This document shows, piece by piece, positions 35,064-42,120 of a stretch of 42,120 nt of DNA (its first letter is position 1; every line of letters begins with the position of its first letter). The notes under the pieces are model-generated. The model did not search any database, had not been told where the DNA came from, and saw nothing but the letters and a program-made list of their open reading frames with translations. Position numbers and translations under genes: made by a program. Source of the DNA: an uncultured Clostridia bacterium (GTDB taxonomy: Bacteria > Bacillota > Clostridia > Oscillospirales > Acutalibacteraceae); NCBI GenBank assembly GCA_946484175.1, contig CAMLSX010000017.1:1-42120 (forward strand), written 5' to 3'.

Positions 35064-35936
35064 ATGAAAACCTATGATATAATGGATTCTCCGGACAACA
35101 ATTTCCCCTTTGTTGCAGAACGGGGAATTTTGCAGGGATTATTTCCAGAGCATACCCATAATTATACGGAGCTTCTTGTGGCTATGAGCGGCACAGGATA
35201 CCAGCGTTCCGGAAATGAATATTGCAGGGTAACTCGGGGCACGGTTCTCACCGTGCCTCCTCCATTAGCGCATCAGATGGAAGATATGGTTGATCTAGAG
35301 CTGTTTGTTTTAAAATTCGACTTGAACCGGCTGATTTCTTTTCAATATGATTTACAGAATGATCCCGGGTTCCGTTCGCTGTTTATCCAGTGCCCTCCTG
35401 CTCTTTATAAAGGAAATACTGTCCCGCCTCTTCAACTGAATGAAAAGCAGCTGCTTCATGTTCTGGGGCTGATGGAAGTGATGTGCCAGGAATTCAAAGA
35501 GCAGAAATCCGGATATCAGGTTATCATCCGCACGCATCTGCTGGCCCTTACAGCCTATCTTTCGCGGTGCTTTTTGCCGGAGCATACACCTATTTCCCAA
35601 CGTATGGAAAAAATCATTCCCACTGTTGTGTATATGGAAGAAAATCTCCACCGCAATATCCGAATTCAGGAGTTGGCCGGAATGATCTATTTATCTCCCC
35701 GTCAATATGACCGGGTGTTCAAAGAAATCTATGGGGTTTCCCCTTCCCGTTATCTGGCGGAATTGCGTCTGAATCGAGCCTGTCAGCTGATGGCAGACCG
35801 AAATTGTATTCTGGGAGAGATTTGGGAGCAGTGCGGTTTTACAGACAACCCGTTTTTTTACCGGCAGTTCAAAAAGCGCTTTGGGGTCACACCCAAACAA
35901 TACCGGGCTTGGCTGCTTTCCTCCATACAGGAATAA
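35064..35936 (+). CDS. AraC-family transcriptional regulator with cupin sensor domain
   Basis: 290 aa. N-terminal cupin-like ligand domain (residues about 10-140: F-P-E-H-T-H-N-Y-T-E-L-L-V-A, G-T-V-L-T-V-P-P). C-terminal AraC domain (about 185-288) with helix-turn-helix I-R-I-Q-E-L-A-G-M-I-Y-L-S-P-R-Q-Y-D-R-V-F-K and the second motif G-F-T-D-N-P-F-F-Y-R-Q-F-K-K-R-F-G-V-T-P-K-Q-Y-R. It probably controls sugar genes nearby: the divergent URO-D pair and perhaps the convergent alpha-L-fucosidase gene. The effector is unknown. GGGGAT lies about 9 bases before the ATG. Confidence 0.9.
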   Translation: MKTYDIMDSPDNNFPFVAERGILQGLFPEHTHNYTELLVAMSGTGYQRSGNEYCRVTRGTVLTVPPPLAHQMEDMVDLELFVLKFDLNRLISFQYDLQNDPGFRSLFIQCPPALYKGNTVPPLQLNEKQLLHVLGLMEVMCQEFKEQKSGYQVIIRTHLLALTAYLSRCFLPEHTPISQRMEKIIPTVVYMEENLHRNIRIQELAGMIYLSPRQYDRVFKEIYGVSPSRYLAELRLNRACQLMADRNCILGEIWEQCGFTDNPFFYRQFKKRFGVTPKQYRAWLLSSIQE

Positions 35937-35996
35937 ATCCTTGTTTTTGCAGCTATCTGCTTGAATTTTGCAGGATATTTTTTGACATAATAAACG

Positions 35997-36039
35997 CCCC
36001 ACTTGTTATTCAATATATCATACTGAATAACAAGTGGGG
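35997..36039. terminator. Bidirectional terminator between araC-type gene and fucosidase
   Basis: Perfect 16-bp stem CCCCACTTGTTATTCA / TGAATAACAAGTGGGG with an 11-base loop, placed between two convergent genes. Confidence 0.8.
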
Positions 36040-36070
36040 TGTAATTTAAATTGCGAGGACTATAATTCTT

Positions 36071-37450
36071 TTAATAGACCACAATGTCCTTCATCAGCAC
36101 TTCATCGCGGGCAGCGGTGACGTGGACGGTAAGCTGCCGAATCTCGGGGGTACTGTCGTTGATGAGGGGGTTCTGCAATGCAAAGGGGTCCTGAATCTGG
36201 CAGATCTTTTTGTGACCAATACAGGTTCCATGTGCCAATGCGTACTGTCCGCCGCTGGCAAAGTCTGCGGTAATGCGGAAAGCTTCTACGCGCTGGCCTT
36301 CTGCGATATCTTCTGCCAATACCACATACTTCAGCTCGGCTGCCTTAATGGGCTGCTCGAAGGTGATCGTATACTTAGGCTGTGTTGCAGGGCAGCCAGG
36401 TACTTTTTCCACTTTTGCTGCTTTAGGAGTGGAAAATTCTTTATGAAGCAGCTCTCCAAATTCTTCTAGGCGGCGGATATCGCGCTCATCAATCAGGCCA
36501 TCGCGGTTGGGAGGCAGGTTCAGGTGGAAGCAGGCATTGGCGCCAACGGAAGTCAGGTAGGTATTGAAAAGGCGCTCCAAAGAATGGGGCTCTTCGTTTT
36601 CATGCCAGAACCAGCCGGGACGGATGGACATGTTGATCTCGGCGGGAACAAAAGCCAGGCCCTTGCTGTACAGGATGTTGCTCATGGTACCGATTTCCTG
36701 GTCGGTATTATACATATAAGAAAGGTCGCCTTCTTCAGCCAGCGGGCCAGGGCCGGTTACCGGCTCGGCAAAATGGCACAACTCGGTGGGGACAACCGCC
36801 CATTCAGAATGACGTGCCACGCCAGCCTCATTGCCGCACCAGCGGATGTCGGGACCAAAATCATTGAAGATAACTGCTTTGGGCTGGAGCTTGTGAATCA
36901 GGTCGAAATAACGCTGGAAATCATAGGTCTGCTTTTTGCCATTGGGGCCTTCGCCGCAGGCGTTATCAAACCAGACATAGAAGATCTCTCCGTAGTTGGT
37001 GAGCAGCTCAGTGAGCTGATTGCAGAAATAATCGTTATATTCCGGGGTTCCGTAATAACTGGAGTTGCGGTCCCAAGGAGAAAGGTAAAAGCCGAATTTG
37101 ATTCCCCCGCGGCGGCAGGCTTCAGAAGCCTCTTTTACGATATCTTTTTGACACGGGCTGTTTTTTACACTATGCTCGGTATACTTTGACGGCCAAAGAC
37201 AGAAACCGTCGTGATGCTTTGCAGTAAGTACCATGCCCTTCATACCGGCAGATTTGATAGCGCGAACCCACTGGTCACAGTCCAGCTTAGTAGGGTTAAA
37301 AATGGATTCCGGTTCGTTTCCGTTACCCCATTCCAGGTCGGTATACGTGTTGGGGCTGAAATGAATGAATGCATAGGATTCCATTTCGAACCAGTCCAAT
37401 TGCTTTTGAGAAGGCTTTACATGTGCCGCCTCACGCAGAAAAGAGATCAT
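36071..37450 (-). CDS. Alpha-L-fucosidase (GH29), cytoplasmic
   Basis: Removes alpha-linked L-fucose from oligosaccharides. 459 aa. The GH29 catalytic domain covers residues about 10-340 with F-I-H-F-S-P-N-T-Y, T-A-K-H-H-D-G-F-C-L-W-P-S, F-Y-L-S-P-W-D-R-N and nucleophile D in Y-V-W-F-D-N-A-C-G-E-G. A beta-sandwich C-terminal domain follows. No signal peptide, so it acts on imported fucosylated sugars such as mucin or milk oligosaccharide fragments. Start at 37450 has AAGGAG 8 bases upstream; the longer frame from 37483 has none. Monocistronic, with its own promoter and a shared terminator with the araC-type gene. Confidence 0.92.
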   Translation of the reverse strand: MISFLREAAHVKPSQKQLDWFEMESYAFIHFSPNTYTDLEWGNGNEPESIFNPTKLDCDQWVRAIKSAGMKGMVLTAKHHDGFCLWPSKYTEHSVKNSPCQKDIVKEASEACRRGGIKFGFYLSPWDRNSSYYGTPEYNDYFCNQLTELLTNYGEIFYVWFDNACGEGPNGKKQTYDFQRYFDLIHKLQPKAVIFNDFGPDIRWCGNEAGVARHSEWAVVPTELCHFAEPVTGPGPLAEEGDLSYMYNTDQEIGTMSNILYSKGLAFVPAEINMSIRPGWFWHENEEPHSLERLFNTYLTSVGANACFHLNLPPNRDGLIDERDIRRLEEFGELLHKEFSTPKAAKVEKVPGCPATQPKYTITFEQPIKAAELKYVVLAEDIAEGQRVEAFRITADFASGGQYALAHGTCIGHKKICQIQDPFALQNPLINDSTPEIRQLTVHVTAARDEVLMKDIVVY

Positions 37451-37500
37451 GCTGACAACTCCTTCAGCCTGTTTTTCAGGCAATTTTCAAATTCGGTTAG

Positions 37501-37529
37501 AGTATATCAGATAATCAACCGGTAAGCAA
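37501..37529 (-). promoter_or_regulatory. Promoter of the alpha-L-fucosidase gene
   Basis: Minus strand TTGCTT (37529-37524) and TATACT (37506-37501) with a 17-base spacer, giving a leader of about 45 bases. Confidence 0.65.
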
Positions 37530-37924
37530 GTGACAAATCCAGAAAATAAAAACAGGGGAATAAATGAAGAAAAAACTATTTTTGTAATTTTTTTATCGAA
37601 AATTTCCGGTGTGCATTGTTGAATAGCATTTGATGTTGAAAATTATTGATAGAATCAGACAAAAAAAACTGCTTTTCTTCGGTGTTTGAAACACTGTATA
37701 TTTCTTTTAAAGAAAATAATATGTTTTTTGGTATGATATACTGAATTTAGAATGCAATTTCAGCTATTATTGTTATGTTTTTAACAAAATCCAAAAATGA
37801 AAAATTTCTGTTTGTGTACGCAGAAAAATCTCTGATGCAGCGGACGTTACGTTTCATTTTGAGATGATAATAATAGTTGCCTGGCGTTGTATATTTTATC
37901 AATACCAACAGGGAGGAAACAATT
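37530..37924. other. AT-rich regulatory region before the hydrogenase operon
   Basis: No gene in 395 bases. It contains a 13-base palindrome GTGTTTGAAACAC (37682-37694) and the Rex-like site at 37770-37787. A TATGAT/TATACT -10 region near 37730-37740 is possible but its -35 is weak, so I do not fix the promoter. The 5' leader before the first gene would be long. Confidence 0.45.
37770..37787 (+). promoter_or_regulatory. Rex-type redox operator
   Basis: TTGTTATGTTTTTAACAA matches the clostridial Rex consensus TTGTTAA-N4-TTAACAA at 13 of 14 fixed positions. Rex represses when NAD+ is high and releases when NADH rises, which suits a hydrogenase that reoxidises NADH. Confidence 0.65.
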
Positions 37925-38419
37925 ATGCAGAAGCGAATCAGCAATTTGCCGTTCCAGGGTACTCCGGAACAGGAAGAAAAGCTGCGTGCAATTATTGCTG
38001 CACATAAAGGGCAGCAGGGCGCAGTTATGCCTGTACTGCAGCAGGCACAGGAGGTATATGGCTATCTGCCGATGGAAGTACAGGCAATGGTAGCAGAGGG
38101 TCTGGGTGTATCGCTGGAAGAGGTTTTTGGCGTATCTACTTTTTATTCCCAGTTCTCTTTGACCCCAAAAGGACAGTATAATATTTCAATCTGTCTGGGT
38201 ACTGCCTGCTACGTCAAAGGCGCTGCCGCTGTAATGGACAAAATCAGTGAAATTCTGGGGATTCAGCCGGAAGAATGTACGCCTGATGGAAAATTTTCTC
38301 TTACAGCATGCCGCTGTGTAGGCGCATGCGGCCTGGCTCCGGTGCTTACTGTGAATGAGGACGTGTATGGCCGTCTGACTCCTGACGAGGTTCCGGGAAT
38401 TCTGGCCAAATACCAGTAA
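37925..38419 (+). CDS. hydC: NuoE-like [2Fe-2S] subunit of the bifurcating hydrogenase (HydC/HndA)
   Basis: 164 aa, thioredoxin-fold ferredoxin of the complex I 24-kDa type. Four cysteines bind the cluster: C-L-G-T-A-C and C-R-C-V-G-A-C-G. Other segments are V-M-P-V-L-Q-Q-A-Q-E-V-Y-G-Y-L-P and F-Y-S-Q-F. It passes electrons between NADH and the other clusters. Start at 37925 (GGGAGG 7 bases upstream); the frame open to 37877 is not needed. First gene of the hydrogenase operon, downstream of the Rex-like site. Confidence 0.92.
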   Translation: MQKRISNLPFQGTPEQEEKLRAIIAAHKGQQGAVMPVLQQAQEVYGYLPMEVQAMVAEGLGVSLEEVFGVSTFYSQFSLTPKGQYNISICLGTACYVKGAAAVMDKISEILGIQPEECTPDGKFSLTACRCVGACGLAPVLTVNEDVYGRLTPDEVPGILAKYQ

Positions 38420-38425
38420 GCTGTC

Positions 38426-38983
38426 ATGCGGGAGCTTTCATTGAATGTGATGGATGTAACGCAGAATTCCATAACTGCCGGTGCTTCTTTTATCGAGATT
38501 CGGGTGGAAGAGGATCGGAAAAAAAACGAGCTGGTTATTTCCATCATTGATAACGGAAAAGGCATGAGTGAAGAACAGGTTCGGAAGGTCATTGATCCTT
38601 TTTATACAACACGTACCACTCGAAAAGTTGGTCTGGGTGTACCGCTGTTTAAAATGGAAGCAGAGATGACAGGGGGGGATTTCTCCATTCAATCGGAATT
38701 GGGAAAAGGAACTGCTGTCCGGGCACGTTTTGTTACGTCTCATGTAGATATGATCCCGCTGGGAAATATTGACAATACGGTACTTTTACTGATTTCCTGC
38801 AACCCTGACCGGGACTTTCTTTTTGTCCATCAGGTGGATGAAATGAAGATGGAACTGGACACTCGCCAGCTCCGTGAGATTCTGGGGGAGGATGTCCCGT
38901 TGAATTCACCGGATGTCGTACAGTGGATACAGGCGTATTTGCAGGAACAGACAGATTTATTACAAGGAGGAGAATCGACATGA
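38426..38983 (+). CDS. HATPase-domain protein of the hydrogenase operon
   Basis: 185 aa. A GHKL ATP-binding domain with N-box region L-S-L-N-V-M-D-V-T-Q-N-S, G1 I-I-D-N-G-K-G-M and a glycine-rich segment V-G-L-G-V-P-L-F-K covers residues 1-105. The last 80 residues have no clear family. There is no histidine-phosphotransfer domain or membrane segment. Similar small ATPase-like genes lie between hydC/hndA and the ferredoxin gene in many Clostridia, but their role is not established to my knowledge; regulation or assembly is possible. Begins 6 bases after hydC and overlaps the next gene by 4 bases, so expression is tightly coupled. Confidence 0.85.
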   Translation: MRELSLNVMDVTQNSITAGASFIEIRVEEDRKKNELVISIIDNGKGMSEEQVRKVIDPFYTTRTTRKVGLGVPLFKMEAEMTGGDFSIQSELGKGTAVRARFVTSHVDMIPLGNIDNTVLLLISCNPDRDFLFVHQVDEMKMELDTRQLREILGEDVPLNSPDVVQWIQAYLQEQTDLLQGGEST

Positions 38984-39348
38984 AATCTTTGGCGGAATTG
39001 CAGGCAATTCGCGATAAAGCAAGAGCGCAGGTCAGCCTGCGGGAAAATTCTGATAACAGCATCCGCGTGCTGGTGGGTATGGCTACCTGCGGCATCGCAG
39101 CAGGCGCCCGCCCGGTGCTCACCACGATGGTAGATGAGGTGGCAAAGCGTCAGCTCAATAATGTGGTCGTCACCCAGACCGGCTGCATCGGTATCTGCCA
39201 GTTTGAGCCCGTGGTGGAAGTGGTTACCCCTGACGGAGAAAAGACCACTTATGTAAAAATGACCCCGGAAAAGGCAATCCGCGTGGTCAACGACCATCTG
39301 GTAAATGGCAATGTGGTGACCGAGTATACCATCGGTGCCAATACTTGA
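38980..39348 (+). CDS. hndB: Thioredoxin-fold [2Fe-2S] ferredoxin (HndB-like)
   Basis: 122 aa. Cysteines in M-A-T-C-G-I-A-A-G-A and Q-T-G-C-I-G-I-C-Q-F-E-P form the four-cysteine pattern of thioredoxin-like ferredoxins. It is an electron carrier subunit in HndABCD-type NAD(P)-linked hydrogenases. Start at 38980 has AAGGAGGAG 7 bases upstream and overlaps the previous stop (ATGA). Confidence 0.9.
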   Translation: MKSLAELQAIRDKARAQVSLRENSDNSIRVLVGMATCGIAAGARPVLTTMVDEVAKRQLNNVVVTQTGCIGICQFEPVVEVVTPDGEKTTYVKMTPEKAIRVVNDHLVNGNVVTEYTIGANT

Positions 39349-39366
39349 TAGAAGGAGGTTGCAGAA

Positions 39367-41157
39367 ATGTTTCGTTCTAACGTACTGGTGTGCGGCGGTA
39401 CCGGCTGCACCTCCTCCAACAGTGAGCTGATTATTCAGCGCCTGAAAGAGGAAATCAAGGCAAAGGGCCTTGAAAAGGAAGTCAACGTGGTTCGTACCGG
39501 CTGCTTCGGCCTGTGCGCCCTTGGCCCGATTATGATCGTCTATCCCGAGGGTTCCTTCTACAGCATGGTGACCCCCGAAGATGTACCCGAGATCGTAGAG
39601 GAGCATCTGCTCAAGGGCCGTATTGTCAAGCGTCTGCTGTATCAGGAGACAGTGCAGGATGACAATACCATCAAGTCCCTGAACCATACCCCCTTCTACG
39701 AGAAGCAAAAGCGTGTTGCTCTGCGCAACTGCGGTGTTATCAACCCCGAGAAGATCGAGGAATATATTGCTGTGGACGGCTATGCCGCTCTGGGCAAGGT
39801 TCTGACCGAAATGACCCCGCAGCAGGTTATCGATGAGATTACCAAATCCGGTCTGCGCGGCCGCGGCGGTGCAGGCTTCCCCACCGGCAGAAAGTGGAGC
39901 TTTGCTGCTGCTAACCACGCTGACCAGAAGTATGTGTGCTGCAACGCTGACGAAGGCGATCCTGGCGCATTCATGGATCGTTCCGTGCTGGAAGGCGACC
40001 CCCATGCAGTGCTGGAAGCCATGGCTATCGCTGCTTATGCAATTGGTGCAACACAGGGTTATATTTATGTGCGTGCGGAATATCCCATCGCAGTGCGCCG
40101 TTTGCAAATTGCAATCGACCAGGCTCGTGAGTATGGCCTGCTCGGCAAAAATATTTTTGATACCGATTTCTGCTTTGATATCGATCTGCGTCTGGGTGCA
40201 GGTGCATTTGTGTGCGGCGAAGAAACCGCACTGATGACCTCTATCGAAGGCAAGCGTGGTGAGCCTCGTTGCCGTCCGCCCTTCCCGGCAGTCAAGGGTC
40301 TGTTCGGCAAGCCCACGATCCTGAACAACGTGGAGACCTATGCCAATATTGCGCAGATCATTTTGAATGGCGCTGACTGGTTCGCTTCCATGGGTACCGA
40401 GAAATCCAAGGGTACCAAGGTGTTCGCTCTGGGCGGCAAAATCAAGCACACCGGTCTGGTGGAAGTTCCTATGGGTACCACCCTGCGTGAAATCGTGGAG
40501 GAAATCGGCGGCGGCGTACCGAATGGACGTAAATTCAAGGCAGCTCAGACCGGCGGCCCCTCTGGCGGATGTATCCCGGCAGAGCATCTGGATATTCCGA
40601 TTGACTATGACAACCTGCTGTCCATTGGCTCTATGATGGGTTCCGGCGGCTTGATTGTTATGGACGACACCACCTGTATGGTGGATATCGCCAAGTTCTT
40701 CCTGGAGTTTACCGTGGACGAGTCCTGCGGTAAATGTACCCCCTGCCGTATCGGCACCAAGCGTCTGTTGGAACTGTTGAACAAGATTACCAGCGGCAAC
40801 GGCGAACTGGAGGACATCGACAAGCTGGAAGAGCTTTGCTATTACATCAAGGAGAACGCACTGTGCGGTCTGGGTCAGACTGCTCCCAACCCGGTGCTGT
40901 CCACCCTGCACTTCTTCCGTGACGAGTATATTGCTCATGTTACCGAGAAGCGCTGTCCGGCTGGCGCATGTAAGGCGCTGACCAACTATTACATCGAGCC
41001 TGACAAGTGTAAGGGCTGCACTTTGTGTGCCCGTAACTGCCCGGTGAACGCCATCAGCGGCACCGTAAAGCAGCCTCATGTCATCGATACCAAGAAATGT
41101 ATCAAGTGCGGCGCCTGCATGGAGAAGTGCAAGTTCAGCGCCATTGTGAAGAGATAA
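39367..41157 (+). CDS. hydB: NuoF-like flavoprotein subunit of the bifurcating hydrogenase (HydB/HndC)
   Basis: 596 aa. This is the site of NADH and FMN and the likely bifurcation centre. Domains in order: an N-terminal [2Fe-2S] thioredoxin-like domain (C-G-G-T-G-C, then C-F-G-L-C-A); a NADH/FMN domain (G-L-R-G-R-G-G-A-G-F-P-T-G and C-N-A-D-E-G-D-P-G-A-F-M-D-R); a SLBB domain; a [4Fe-4S] site E-S-C-G-K-C-T-P-C-R-I-G; and two C-terminal ferredoxin clusters (C-K-G-C-T-L-C-A-R-N-C-P and C-I-K-C-G-A-C-M-E-K-C). The extra C-terminal clusters separate it from complex I NuoF and fit bifurcating enzymes. AGGAGG before the ATG. Confidence 0.95.
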   Translation: MFRSNVLVCGGTGCTSSNSELIIQRLKEEIKAKGLEKEVNVVRTGCFGLCALGPIMIVYPEGSFYSMVTPEDVPEIVEEHLLKGRIVKRLLYQETVQDDNTIKSLNHTPFYEKQKRVALRNCGVINPEKIEEYIAVDGYAALGKVLTEMTPQQVIDEITKSGLRGRGGAGFPTGRKWSFAAANHADQKYVCCNADEGDPGAFMDRSVLEGDPHAVLEAMAIAAYAIGATQGYIYVRAEYPIAVRRLQIAIDQAREYGLLGKNIFDTDFCFDIDLRLGAGAFVCGEETALMTSIEGKRGEPRCRPPFPAVKGLFGKPTILNNVETYANIAQIILNGADWFASMGTEKSKGTKVFALGGKIKHTGLVEVPMGTTLREIVEEIGGGVPNGRKFKAAQTGGPSGGCIPAEHLDIPIDYDNLLSIGSMMGSGGLIVMDDTTCMVDIAKFFLEFTVDESCGKCTPCRIGTKRLLELLNKITSGNGELEDIDKLEELCYYIKENALCGLGQTAPNPVLSTLHFFRDEYIAHVTEKRCPAGACKALTNYYIEPDKCKGCTLCARNCPVNAISGTVKQPHVIDTKKCIKCGACMEKCKFSAIVKR

Positions 41158-41176
41158 GAAAGGAGTGTGCCTGAAA

Positions 41177-42120
41177 ATGGAAAATATGGTTACTATCAAA
41201 ATCAACGGCATGCCCCTCTCGGTGCCCGCCGGTTCCACTATCCTGGAAGCTGCCCGTTATGCCGGAATTGACATTCCGACCCTTTGCTTCCTCAAAGACG
41301 TGAACCAGATCGGCGCCTGCCGTATGTGCGTGGTAGAAGTGAAAGGCGCCCGTTCCCTGGTTGCGTCCTGCGTATATCCGGTGAACGAGGGCATGGAAGT
41401 GTTCACCAATACCCCCAAGGTACAGAAATCCCGCAGATTGACACTGGAAATGCTGCTTTCTGTCCATGACCGCCACTGCCTGTCCTGTAAGCGCAGCGGT
41501 ACCTGCGAGCTGCAGGCTCTGTGTCAGGAGCTGGGCGTGGAGCAGGATGACCGCTTTGACGGCGACGTACCGGACAGCATTCTGGATGAATCCTGCAGCC
41601 ACCTCATCCGCGATAACTCCAAATGTATCCTCTGCCGCCGCTGCGTAGCTGCCTGTGAGCAGCAGCATGTGGGCGTTATCGGCCCCAACGGCCGCGGCTT
41701 TGATACTCATATCGCCTGCGCTTTTGAGCGTCCCCTGTCCGAGACCACCTGTGTGAACTGCGGTCAGTGTATCGTAGCATGTCCCACCGGCGCTCTGCAG
41801 GAGAAGGACGAGTGCCAGAAGGTGCTGGACGCTATCAACGATCCCGAGAAGATCGTCATCGTTCAGACCGCGCCTTCTATCCGCGCAACCCTGGGCGAGT
41901 GCTTCGGAATGCCCATCGGCACCAACGTGGAGGGCAAGATGGTTGCCGCTCTGCGCCGCCTGGGCTTTGATAAGGTCTTCGATACCGATTTCGGCGCTGA
42001 TATGACCATCATGGAAGAGGCTACCGAGTTCATCCATCGTGTGAAGGATAACGGCCCTCTGCCGATTATCACTTCCTGCTCCCCCGGTTGGGTCAAGTTC
42101 TGCGAGCATTACTTCCCGGA
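41177..42120 (+). CDS. hydA: [FeFe]-hydrogenase catalytic subunit HydA/HndD (partial, 3' end outside window)
   Basis: The 314 residues present begin with a plant-type [2Fe-2S] domain (C-F-L-K-D, G-A-C-R-M-C). Then follow the H-x-x-x-C cluster (H-D-R-H-C-L-S-C), two [4Fe-4S] clusters (C-I-L-C-R-R-C-V-A-A-C and C-V-N-C-G-Q-C-I-V-A-C-P) and the first H-cluster signature T-S-C-S-P-G-W-V-K-F. The serine after the cysteine in T-S-C-S-P-G-W is the form usual in multimeric bifurcating (group A3) enzymes. It reduces protons to H2 with electrons from NADH and reduced ferredoxin together. AAGGAG lies 12 bases before the ATG, 19 bases after the hydB stop. The gene runs out of the window. Confidence 0.95.
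   Translation, partial: MENMVTIKINGMPLSVPAGSTILEAARYAGIDIPTLCFLKDVNQIGACRMCVVEVKGARSLVASCVYPVNEGMEVFTNTPKVQKSRRLTLEMLLSVHDRHCLSCKRSGTCELQALCQELGVEQDDRFDGDVPDSILDESCSHLIRDNSKCILCRRCVAACEQQHVGVIGPNGRGFDTHIACAFERPLSETTCVNCGQCIVACPTGALQEKDECQKVLDAINDPEKIVIVQTAPSIRATLGECFGMPIGTNVEGKMVAALRRLGFDKVFDTDFGADMTIMEEATEFIHRVKDNGPLPIITSCSPGWVKFCEHYFP

Noticed and set aside
38830-41238. 802-aa open frame on the minus strand
   Set aside because: Antisense to the hydB and hndB genes; low-complexity composition and no ribosome binding site or family motif.
41135-42109. 324-aa open frame on the minus strand
   Set aside because: Antisense to hydA, whose cluster motifs are unmistakable.
1-42120. CRISPR array, insertion sequence or rRNA genes
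   Set aside because: No regularly spaced repeats, transposase motifs or rRNA sequence seen.

Overview
The window (42,120 bases, moderate GC) looks like the chromosome of a strictly anaerobic gut Clostridia, most likely Oscillospiraceae/Ruminococcaceae-like. The support is an HndABCD/HydABC-type electron-bifurcating [FeFe]-hydrogenase operon with a Rex-like operator, a YesM/YesN two-component system with an Mgl-type sugar ABC transporter, Gram-positive style Shine-Dalgarno sites, and a glycogen/maltodextrin operon without its own ABC ATPase. The species cannot be fixed from the sequence alone.

Layout. (1) Positions 1-3080 look like the right end of an integrated element. A minus-strand operon runs Fic protein, Shedu-like DUF4263 nuclease (reading frame broken once), an unknown 152-aa protein and the first codons of another gene. 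The element ends in what looks like the 3' half of a tRNA-Arg(CCT), a probable attachment site, followed by a terminator. (2) 3644-5771: a nucleotidyltransferase-NADAR (NAD/ADP-ribose) fusion and a 2H phosphoesterase, a candidate NAD/ADP-ribose handling module. (3) 5916-10763: a MATE-transporter remnant, then a trehalose locus: treC, a frameshifted treB, and divergent treR whose best-placed start codon is ACG, with two matching operator sites. (4) 10875-23371: a LacI-type regulator divergent from a seven-gene maltodextrin/glycogen operon (binding protein, two permeases, pullulanase, GH133 debranching enzyme, phosphorylase, 4-alpha-glucanotransferase). (5) 23451-33077, minus strand: MglBAC-type sugar transporter and, downstream, a YesN/YesM two-component system co-transcribed with two extracellular sugar-binding proteins that probably act as its ligand sensors. 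(6) 33305-37450: two tandem uroporphyrinogen-decarboxylase-family genes that have been fused and damaged by a deletion and frameshifts, an AraC regulator and a GH29 alpha-L-fucosidase. (7) 37925-end: bifurcating hydrogenase operon (NuoE-like, HATPase-like, thioredoxin-fold ferredoxin, NuoF-like, HydA cut by the window edge).

How it fits together. Regions 3, 4, 5 and 6 feed disaccharides, maltodextrins, monosaccharides and fucosides into glycolysis. The hydrogenase operon disposes of the resulting reducing power (NADH plus reduced ferredoxin) as H2, and the Rex-like site would couple it to the NADH/NAD+ ratio. Visible lesions (Shedu, treB, treR start, MATE, the URO-D pair) fall in accessory genes while the long core genes read cleanly. 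This argues for real decay rather than uniform sequencing error, but homopolymer errors cannot be excluded.
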